In this document: piece by piece, positions 16,133 to 23,028 of the stretch | How the letters are laid out: the number at the start of each line of letters is the position of its first letter | Position numbering within the stretch: the stretch's first letter is position 1 | Origin: DASSTJ01 sp035707965 | Lineage (GTDB): Bacteria > Actinomycetota > Actinomycetes > Actinomycetales > Angustibacteraceae | Direction: 5' to 3' | DNA: 64,000 nucleotides | NCBI GenBank assembly: GCA_035707965.1 | Contig: DASSTJ010000183.1 | Span: 1-64,000, forward strand | Notes under the pieces: model-generated | The model's database searches: none | Told to the model about the DNA's origin: nothing | What the model saw: the letters and a program-made list of their open reading frames with translations, nothing else | Made by a program: the position numbers and the translations under genes

Positions 16133-17197
16133 TCATTCTGCCTGCAGCACCTCGTCGAGGTCGTACGCGGTCGGCACCTCGAGCTGGTCGTAGCGGCAGG
16201 ACGACGGGTCGCGGTCCGGGCGCCAGCGCTCGATCTGCACGGTATGGCGGAAGCGGCCGTTCTCCAGCTGGTCGTACCGCACCTCGGCGACGAGCTCGGG
16301 ACGCAGGCGCACCCAGGAGACGTCGCGGCTGCCCGTGAACCGGCTCTTCTCGCCCTGCTCGACGACGCGCTCCCCGCTGCCGTCGCGGGCGACCAGCGGC
16401 TCGAGCTCGTCGATCAGCTCGAGCCGGCGGGCGTCCGAGAAGGCGGACGAGCCACCCACCTGCCGCAGCTGCCCCTCGCCGTCGTACAGCCCGAGCAGCA
16501 GGGACCCGACGCCGCGACCGCTCTTGTGGATGCGGTAACCCATGACGACGACGTCTGCGGTGCGGTGGTGCTTGACCTTGAGCATGACGCGCTTGCCCGG
16601 CTGGTACGCCGCCGTCAACGGCTTGGCCACCACGCCGTCGAGGCCGGCACCCTCGAACTGCTGGAACCACTGGGTCGCCAGGTCGGGGTCGCGCGTGGTG
16701 CGGGTGAGGTGCAGCGAGGCGCCGGGGTCTACGGAGGCGAACAGCTGCTCGAGCCGCGCACGGCGCTCGGAGAACGGTCGCGGCATGAGGTCGTCGTCGC
16801 CGTCGGCGAGCAGGTCGAACGCGACCACCTCGGCGGGTGTCTCGGCGGCCAGCCGCCGCACGCGAGAGTCCGCCGGGTGGATGCGCTGCGCGAGCACGTC
16901 CCAGTCGAGCTTCTGCTGGCCGGTCTCGCCTGACCGGACGACGATCTCGCCGTCGACCACACATCGCTCGGGCAGGTGCTCGCGGGCCGCCTCGACGAGC
17001 TCAGGGAAGTACCGGGTGAGCGTCTTGGTGCCCCGGCTGCCCAGCTCGACGTCGTCACCGTCCTTGAAGACGACGACCCGGAAGCCGTCCCACTTGGGCT
17101 CGTAGAGCAGGCCACCCGCCACGGCGTCCGGCGCCGGCACCTCGGCCACGGCCTTGGCCAGCATGGGGGGCACGGGGGGCGTGACGGGCAGCACCAT
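16133..17197 (-). CDS. ATP-dependent DNA ligase (LigC/LigD type)
   Basis: A 354-residue ligase that seals nicks through a covalent Lys-AMP intermediate. Motif I is EPKWDGFR with the adenylated Lys35; DGEIVV (motif III), VVAFDLL, GLDGVVAKP (motif IV) and MLKVKHHRTADVV (motif V) follow, then an OB-fold C-terminal domain. Length fits a two-domain repair ligase, not the NAD-dependent replicative one. I chose ATG 17197; a TTG at 17209 adds four residues. The gap to the divergent hydrolase start is 26 bases, so the two promoters must overlap. Confidence 0.92.
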   Translation of the reverse strand: MVLPVTPPVPPMLAKAVAEVPAPDAVAGGLLYEPKWDGFRVVVFKDGDDVELGSRGTKTLTRYFPELVEAAREHLPERCVVDGEIVVRSGETGQQKLDWDVLAQRIHPADSRVRRLAAETPAEVVAFDLLADGDDDLMPRPFSERRARLEQLFASVDPGASLHLTRTTRDPDLATQWFQQFEGAGLDGVVAKPLTAAYQPGKRVMLKVKHHRTADVVVMGYRIHKSGRGVGSLLLGLYDGEGQLRQVGGSSAFSDARRLELIDELEPLVARDGSGERVVEQGEKSRFTGSRDVSWVRLRPELVAEVRYDQLENGRFRHTVQIERWRPDRDPSSCRYDQLEVPTAYDLDEVLQAE

Positions 17198-17210
17198 CCG
17201 GCCATCCAAC

Positions 17211-17216
17211 TACGAT
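17211..17216 (+). promoter_or_regulatory. -10 box TACGAT for the alpha/beta hydrolase
   Basis: TACGAT starts 13 bases before ATG 17224, without a Shine-Dalgarno sequence; it lies inside the 26-base gap to the divergent ligase gene. Confidence 0.5.
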
Positions 17217-17223
17217 CACGCCC

Positions 17224-18486
17224 ATGAAGCGCGCTGCCCGGACGGCGGGTCTCGGCCTGGCGGGGTCAGCCGGCCTGCTCGGTGCGGTGGCCACCGGACT
17301 GGCCGCGTACTTCACGCGCCGCGTCGTCACGCCCGACCTGCGCAAGCCGGACGACGTGATGGTCCACGACGTCGACCTGGAGTCCGTGCCGCCGACCGTC
17401 ACCCTGCAGGCCACGCCTGAGACGGTCGTGCCCGGCCGTTACGGCTTGTGGTGGGACGGGCGCCAGGGACACGCGAAGCTCGGCGACGTGCTCAACCCCG
17501 AGGCGGTGCAGGCCGGTGGCGACCTGGTCATCCGTGAGCTGACGTCGGTCGACGCCGGAACGCCGCGGCCAGGGCCGGCGCGGTGGAACCAGTACTACGT
17601 GACGGGAACGCCGTTGACGGCCTTCGGGCTGGCATTCGAGGACGTCGCCGTGCCGACCGACCTCGGCCCCATGCCCGGGTGGTTCGTGCCGGTCGACCCG
17701 TCAGGGGCCCTGCGCACCACGGGACGCAGCAGCTCGCGCCCGACGTGCGCGGTACTGGTGCACGGCCGCGGTGCGACGCGCGAGGAGTGCCTGCGCGCTG
17801 TCCCCGTGCTGCGTCGCCTGGGTCTCGACGTGCTCGTGCCCGCCTACCGGAACGACCTTGACGCGCCGGCCGGGCCGGGTGGCCGCTACCACCTGGGTGA
17901 CACCGAGTGGCAGGACGTCGAGGCCGCGGTGCTCTGGGCGCTGGGTCGTGGCGCCGAGGACGTCGTGCTCGTCGGCTGGTCGATGGGCGGGGCCATCGCG
18001 CTGCAGCTGCTCACCCGGTCGTGGCTCGCCGACCGCGTCCGGGCCGTGGTGCTGGACGCGCCGGTGGTCGACTGGCGGTCGGTCCTCGACCACCACGCCG
18101 CCGTCAACCACCTGCCGAGGCGGCTGGCACGCCTGGGTCACTGGATGCTCGGTCACGACCTGGCCCGCCGTGCGATCGGCGTGGCCGTGCCCGTCGACCT
18201 GCGCCGGCTCGACTGGGTGAGTCGGGCGGCCGAGCTGCACGTGCCCGTGCTGATGATCCACAGCGACGCCGACGAGTTCGTGCCCAACGGGCCGTCGCTC
18301 GAGCTCGCACGGTTGCGTCCCGACGTGGTCACGCTCGTGCCGTGGCACGAGGGCCGGCACACCAAGGAGTGGAACACCGACCCCGAGCGATGGGAGCGCG
18401 AGGTCGCGACCTTCCTCGCGCCCCGGCTGGGGTCGCCGCTCGTCACGAGCCGGTCGGCACCCGGGCCCGGCGCACCCACCGCGTGA
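17224..18486 (+). CDS. Membrane-anchored alpha/beta hydrolase
   Basis: A 420-residue serine hydrolase. Residues 1-33 form a basic N-terminus and one hydrophobic helix, likely a signal anchor. The hydrolase fold begins near 175 (VLVHGRGA oxyanion region), with nucleophile Ser253 in GWSMGG, an Asp in HSDADEFVP near 345 and the His in EGRHTKEW near 380. The substrate is unknown; the family covers esterases and dienelactone-hydrolase-like enzymes. The last 44 bases overlap the convergent RibD-like gene. Confidence 0.85.
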   Translation: MKRAARTAGLGLAGSAGLLGAVATGLAAYFTRRVVTPDLRKPDDVMVHDVDLESVPPTVTLQATPETVVPGRYGLWWDGRQGHAKLGDVLNPEAVQAGGDLVIRELTSVDAGTPRPGPARWNQYYVTGTPLTAFGLAFEDVAVPTDLGPMPGWFVPVDPSGALRTTGRSSSRPTCAVLVHGRGATREECLRAVPVLRRLGLDVLVPAYRNDLDAPAGPGGRYHLGDTEWQDVEAAVLWALGRGAEDVVLVGWSMGGAIALQLLTRSWLADRVRAVVLDAPVVDWRSVLDHHAAVNHLPRRLARLGHWMLGHDLARRAIGVAVPVDLRRLDWVSRAAELHVPVLMIHSDADEFVPNGPSLELARLRPDVVTLVPWHEGRHTKEWNTDPERWEREVATFLAPRLGSPLVTSRSAPGPGAPTA

Positions 18487-19213
18487 GCAGCACGTCCTGG
18501 GCCTCGATGAGGTGCTCGAGGCGCAGGGTCACGTCGAGGGGCAGGCCGTGGGCGATGCGCGGCCCGGTTCCTCCGACGAGCAGCGGCGTCAGCGTCAGGC
18601 AGAGCTCATCGAGCAGGTCGTGCGACGCGAGCTCGCTGAGCAGCGCCGGGCCGCCCTCGCAGAGCACCCGCGGCAGGCCGCGGGCCGCGAGCTGGTCGAG
18701 GCACGCGCCGACGTCCACCGTCTGCTCGCCGGTCGTCATGACCGACGCCGGCCCGAGCCGCCGCTCGATCTCGCCACAACGGTCCGGGTCGGCGTCCGCC
18801 ACCGTGACGACGACGACCGGCCCGCCCCCTTCCGGGGGTTCGAGCAGCGCGTCCGGCAGCGCGAGCGAGCGCGTCACCACGGCCAGCGTGGGCACTGGCG
18901 CCAGGCCCAGCGCAGCACGCACCCGCCGCCACGACTCCCGGACCTGCACCGCCCGGTAGCCCTCGGCGCGCACCGTGCCCGCGCCGACGAGCACGACGTC
19001 GCTCAGCGCTCGCAGCGCGGCGAAGACCCGCACGTCCGACTCGGTGTTGATGGTGCCGGTGCGACCGTCGGGACCGGTGGCCGAGCCGTCCAGCGTCGAC
19101 ACGAAGTTGGCGCGGACCCAGGGGCGGTCGGGCTGCGCGGGGTAGGCGTAGAGCCGTGCCAGGTCCTCGTCGTCCAGCTCGGCCAGGTCCGGAACGGTCG
19201 TCACGTAGGGCAC
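18443..19213 (-). CDS. RibD C-terminal-like pyrimidine reductase family protein
   Basis: A 256-residue NADPH-dependent reductase of the RibD C-terminal / dihydrofolate-reductase-like fold. Recognisable segments are RANFVSTLDGSATG near residue 35 (substrate loop), SDVVLVGAGTVRAEGY near 90 (nucleotide loop) and VLCEGGPALLSEL near 185. It lacks the RibD deaminase domain, so it would only reduce a pyrimidine-type substrate, either in riboflavin synthesis or a related pathway. No other rib gene is nearby. The GTG start at 19213 has CAGACT 12 bases upstream. Confidence 0.85.
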   Translation of the reverse strand: MPYVTTVPDLAELDDEDLARLYAYPAQPDRPWVRANFVSTLDGSATGPDGRTGTINTESDVRVFAALRALSDVVLVGAGTVRAEGYRAVQVRESWRRVRAALGLAPVPTLAVVTRSLALPDALLEPPEGGGPVVVVTVADADPDRCGEIERRLGPASVMTTGEQTVDVGACLDQLAARGLPRVLCEGGPALLSELASHDLLDELCLTLTPLLVGGTGPRIAHGLPLDVTLRLEHLIEAQDVLLTRWVRRARVPTGS

Positions 19214-19380
19214 GGCGCGAGTCTGCCAGCACGCCGCACCGCCTCGCGTGGCTGGGAGGTGGCCGGCCGGGCAGGAGCGACAGCCGGCGGAGGGCGTCTC
19301 GCAGGTCGGCGGAAAGGTTGTTCCTGCCCGTCGGTCCGGTCTGACGTGCGCGGTGGGACCCGGCTGGCCAGGGTGGTGGC

Positions 19381-21303
19381 ATGCACCTGTTCACCGTGTG
19401 GGCGCCGGACGCCCGGAGCGTCGACGTGCAGCTGGGCGCCGGCACCGAGCTCGTCGAGCACGCGCTGCAGCGCCGCGCCGACGGGTGGTGGGGCATCGAG
19501 GTCGAGAGCGCGGGCCACGGCACCGACTACGCGTTCCGGGTGGACGACGGGCCCGGCACCCCAGACCCGCGCAGCGCGTGGCAGCCGGACGGCGTCCACG
19601 GTCCGAGCCGCGTGTTCGACCCCGGGCGGCACCTGTGGCACGACCACGGCTGGGCCGGACCGCAGGGCGGCGCGGGGGTGCTTGGCGGTCTCCTCTACGA
19701 GCTGCACGTCGGCACGGTCACGCCGCAGGGCACGCTCGCCGCCGCGGAGCAGCGCCTTGACGCGCTCGTCGACCTCGGCGTCGACGTGGTGGAGCTCATG
19801 CCCGTGGCGGCGTTCCCGGGCCGCTGGGGCTGGGGCTACGACGGCGTGCAGCCCTATGCGGTCCACGAGGCCTACGGCGGCCCGGGCGCGCTGCAGCACT
19901 TCGTCGACGCGTGTCACCAGCGGGGCCTCGGCGTCTGCCTCGACGTCGTCTACAACCACCTCGGACCGAGCGGCAACTACCTGTCGAGGTTCGGTCCGTA
20001 CTTCACCGACCGACACCACACGCCGTGGGGCGAGGCCGTCAACCTCGACGGCCCGGGCAGCGACGAGGTGCGGCGGTGGGTCGTCGACAACGCCCTGCGC
20101 TGGTTCGGCGACTTCCACGTCGACGCCCTGCGTCTCGACGCCGTCCACGAGCTCAAGGACGACTCGCCGCGCCACGTGCTCGCCCAGCTGTCCGACGAGA
20201 CGGCCGCTCTCTCGGCACGCCTCGGGCGTCCGCTGGGGCTCATCGCCGAGAGCGACCTCAACGACCCGCGCACCGTGGCGCCGACGACGCGCGCCGCCGG
20301 TCCGTCGTCCGCACCCTCGGTGCACGAGAGCACGCAGGCTGTGGCCCTCACCACCGGACTGGGGCTGACCGGCGGGCTCGACGTGGTCATCCCGCCCGTG
20401 CCGGCCGAGAGCCTGGCCGTCGGCCGCGGGAGTGCGAGCAGGACCGCGGGCGGCCTCGGCATGACAGCCCAGTGGGACGACGACCTCCACCACGCGCTGC
20501 ACGCCCTGCTGACGGGCGAACGGCAGGGCTACTACGCCGACTTCGGCTCGCTCGAGGTCCTCGCCAAGTGCCTCACCGAGGTGTTCCGGCACGACGGCTG
20601 CTGGTCGAGCTTCCGGCAGCAGGTCTGGGGTCACCCCGTGGACCGAGCCACCCAGGACGGCCGGCGGTTCGTCGGCTACCTGCAGACTCACGACCAGGTG
20701 GGCAACCGTGCCACCGGCGACCGGATCAGCGCGAGCGTCACGCCCGGCCAGCTCGCCATCGGGGCGGCCCTCGTGCTCACGTCCACCTTCACCCCCATGG
20801 TGTTCATGGGGGAGGAGTGGGCGGCCTCGACGCCGTGGCAGTTCTTCACCGACTTCGATGACCCGCAGCTGGCCGAGGCCGTGCGCGAGGGACGGCGCGC
20901 CGAGTTCGCCGACCACGGATGGGCGGCGGACGCCGTGCCCGACCCGCAGTCGCCGACGACGCGCGACGCCTCGGTCCTCGACTGGGGCGAGCGCGAGCAC
21001 GGTCTGCACGGTCGGGTGCTCGACTGGTACCGGTCGCTCGTCGCCCTGCGCCGGCGTTCACCGCAGCTTCGCAGCGGTCGCCTCGACGAGGTGCAGGTGA
21101 GGTGGGACGACGCCTCCCGGTGGCTCGTCGTGGCGCGGCCGGGATGGCGGGTCGCTTGCAACCTCGCCGAGACGCGCCAGCCGGTGCCGCTGGACGTGGA
21201 CCTGGACCGTGCGGTCGTGGAGCTCAGCTGGTCGGCGAGCGCCGAGATGAGCGAGCGCACCGTCGCGCTGGACGGGCACGACGTCGTCCTCCTCCACTTC
21301 TGA
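19381..21303 (+). CDS. treZ: Malto-oligosyltrehalose trehalohydrolase
   Basis: A 640-residue GH13 enzyme that releases trehalose from maltooligosyl-trehalose made by TreY. An N-terminal CBM48-like domain (1-95) precedes the barrel; catalytic Asp253 (ALRLDAVH), Glu290 (LIAESDLN) and the Asp in QTHDQVGN near 444 are intact. Residues about 298-356 are an insertion: the family normally runs from NDPR almost directly to GGLGMTAQW. Length is above the usual 570-590 because of it. treY lies downstream on the opposite strand. The stop codon is in a hairpin shared with zapE. Confidence 0.94.
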   Translation: MHLFTVWAPDARSVDVQLGAGTELVEHALQRRADGWWGIEVESAGHGTDYAFRVDDGPGTPDPRSAWQPDGVHGPSRVFDPGRHLWHDHGWAGPQGGAGVLGGLLYELHVGTVTPQGTLAAAEQRLDALVDLGVDVVELMPVAAFPGRWGWGYDGVQPYAVHEAYGGPGALQHFVDACHQRGLGVCLDVVYNHLGPSGNYLSRFGPYFTDRHHTPWGEAVNLDGPGSDEVRRWVVDNALRWFGDFHVDALRLDAVHELKDDSPRHVLAQLSDETAALSARLGRPLGLIAESDLNDPRTVAPTTRAAGPSSAPSVHESTQAVALTTGLGLTGGLDVVIPPVPAESLAVGRGSASRTAGGLGMTAQWDDDLHHALHALLTGERQGYYADFGSLEVLAKCLTEVFRHDGCWSSFRQQVWGHPVDRATQDGRRFVGYLQTHDQVGNRATGDRISASVTPGQLAIGAALVLTSTFTPMVFMGEEWAASTPWQFFTDFDDPQLAEAVREGRRAEFADHGWAADAVPDPQSPTTRDASVLDWGEREHGLHGRVLDWYRSLVALRRRSPQLRSGRLDEVQVRWDDASRWLVVARPGWRVACNLAETRQPVPLDVDLDRAVVELSWSASAEMSERTVALDGHDVVLLHF

Positions 21304-21326
21304 CGCCTTTCGTACCCCTCAGAAGT
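21296..21326. terminator. Hairpin enclosing the treZ and zapE stop codons
   Basis: ACTTCTGA (21296-21303) pairs with TCAGAAGT (21319-21326) across a 15-base loop. Both arms contain the stop codon of one of the two convergent genes, so the pair shares a compact bidirectional hairpin. Confidence 0.5.
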
Positions 21327-22413
21327 CATCGAGAGGTGGCAAACCCATCGGACGTGGGAGGGAGGTCGGGCCTGCGTGAGCCTCGCGCGCGAGCGCAGTC
21401 AGCCGTGACAGGCAGCGTAGGTACTTCTTCCGGTACCCGCCCTGAAGCAGCTCTGACGCGAACAGACCATCGAGCCGGTCGCCGCTGGCCGCCACGGGGA
21501 CGTCCCGGTCGTAGAGGCGGTCGACCAGCGCCACCAGCCGCAGCGCGACGTTCTGGTCGGTGACGGTGCGCACGCCGGTGAGCCCCACGCCGGTCACGTC
21601 GTCGACGAGCGCGCCGAACCGACTCGGGTGGAGCCGGGAGAGGTTGCGACACAGCGCGTCCAGCTCGTCGAGTGTCGCCCCGGGCCGTCCCGACGCCCAT
21701 GCGGTCACCTCGTCGGCGGTCCACGGGTCGGGGGGCTCCGGGAGTCCGCGGTGGCGGAAGTCCTCGCCCTCGATGCGCACCACGTCGAACCGGGACGAGA
21801 GCGCCTGGATCTCCCGCAGGAAGTCGCCGGCCGCGAAGCGGCCCTCGCCCAGCGCCCCGGGCAACGTGTTGGACGTCGCGGCGAGCGCGACACCGGCTTC
21901 GGCCAGCCGGCTGAGAAGCGTCGACATCAGCACGGTGTCGCCAGGGTCGTCGAGCTCGAACTCGTCGATGCACACGAGGCGGTGAGCCGACAGCACGTCA
22001 ACGGTCTCCGCGAAGCCCAGCGCCCCGACGAGGTTCGTCAGCTCGACGAACGTCCCGAAGACCTTCGGAGCGGGCGCCTCGTGCCACACCGCCGCGAGCA
22101 GGTGCGTCTTGCCGACGCCGAACCCGCCGTCGAGGTAGACGCCGCGCGCAGGAGTGGTGCGGCGCCGGCGCAGCAGACCGTGCCGGCGAGGGCGCCCGAT
22201 GCCCTCCGCGAATGCCCCCAGCGTCTCGACCGCCTGTGCCTGGCTGGGGTGCTGCGGGTCGGGCCGGTACGACGCGAAGCGTTCCCCCGCGAAGCGCGGC
22301 GGTGGCTGGAGCTCGGCGAGCAGCGTGTCTCGGTCGACGACGGGACGCCGGTCCGCCAGGCGGGGGATGTCGACTGCCGGCTCACCGACGTCCGGCCGCG
22401 ACCCCTCGCTCAC
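21319..22413 (-). CDS. zapE: ZapE/AFG1-family ATPase
   Basis: A 364-residue AAA-like ATPase; in E. coli ZapE binds the Z-ring and modulates FtsZ assembly, and the eukaryotic relative is mitochondrial AFG1. Walker A is GGFGVGKTHLL near residue 95 and Walker B VCIDEFEL near 145, followed by a sensor region (ATSNTLP). Length is typical. The GTG at 22413 overlaps the 3' end of the truncated AbiEi-like gene by four bases, but TAGGGT 12 bases upstream suggests its own leaderless promoter. Confidence 0.92.
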   Translation of the reverse strand: MSEGSRPDVGEPAVDIPRLADRRPVVDRDTLLAELQPPPRFAGERFASYRPDPQHPSQAQAVETLGAFAEGIGRPRRHGLLRRRRTTPARGVYLDGGFGVGKTHLLAAVWHEAPAPKVFGTFVELTNLVGALGFAETVDVLSAHRLVCIDEFELDDPGDTVLMSTLLSRLAEAGVALAATSNTLPGALGEGRFAAGDFLREIQALSSRFDVVRIEGEDFRHRGLPEPPDPWTADEVTAWASGRPGATLDELDALCRNLSRLHPSRFGALVDDVTGVGLTGVRTVTDQNVALRLVALVDRLYDRDVPVAASGDRLDGLFASELLQGGYRKKYLRCLSRLTALAREAHAGPTSLPRPMGLPPLDDF

Positions 22414-22907
22414 CCGAGAACCCTACGCACCGGCCCAGCTTCTGACGGCTTTGGCACCCCTCTCACGGCCTCGACCAAGCACGTGCGCCGCATCAGGTCG
22501 AACGCCGTGCGCATGATCGAGGTGGCGCGCCGACCATGCACCGCCACGACGTCACCGTCCCACCACTCGGAACGGTGGCATCCTTCGGGCGCGCGGCCAG
22601 GTCGGGCCCGAGGTGTCGGCGTGCTCAGGTGCAAGGGAAGCGGTCGACCGAGTGGCGGTCGCCAGGCGCCATGCAGCCAGGCCGCGGTCAATCCGACGAC
22701 CACGGCGTCAGGAGCCATGACAAGGTGCTGGGCGGCCAGGCGCGCCTCGTCGGTGACCTCCGTGCCGGCGTCGAGGTAGACGCCCCGCAGCACCCGTTGC
22801 CACGCGCGGCCCGCGAGCATCCGTCGCGTCACCCCGTGCGCGGCAGCCTGCGCAACGGTGACGGGGCGACCCCGCAACGCATCGGGGACATGACCTGACC
22901 GAGGCAT
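22410..22907 (-). pseudogene. Truncated AbiEi-antitoxin-like / DUF559-type protein
   Basis: 165 codons. The N-terminus (VTVAQAAAHGVTRRMLAGRAWQRV, LRGVYLD) is the winged-helix start of actinobacterial proteins annotated as AbiEi-family antitoxin domain or endonuclease domain proteins, which normally continue to about 280-320 residues with a DUF559/VSR-like nuclease domain. Here the homology ends right after RTAFDLMRRTCLVEAV and 16 unrelated codons lead to a stop against zapE. The nuclease half is missing, so it is probably a non-functional remnant, though a short DNA-binding protein cannot be excluded. No toxin gene is adjacent. Confidence 0.65.
22420..22425 (-). promoter_or_regulatory. -10 box TAGGGT for zapE
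   Basis: TAGGGT on the minus strand begins 12 bases before the zapE GTG, inside the end of the truncated upstream gene; no ribosome-binding site is visible. Confidence 0.45.
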
Positions 22908-23028
22908 CCCACCAGCATGATCGATCCCCGAGTCTCGCGCTGGAGGCCTGTGGATGACCGACTTCCGGTGAGTTTGCCACCGCTCGAACTCAGGTGTGAC
23001 GTAGCAAAGGCGCCAGGAGTGGACGGAG

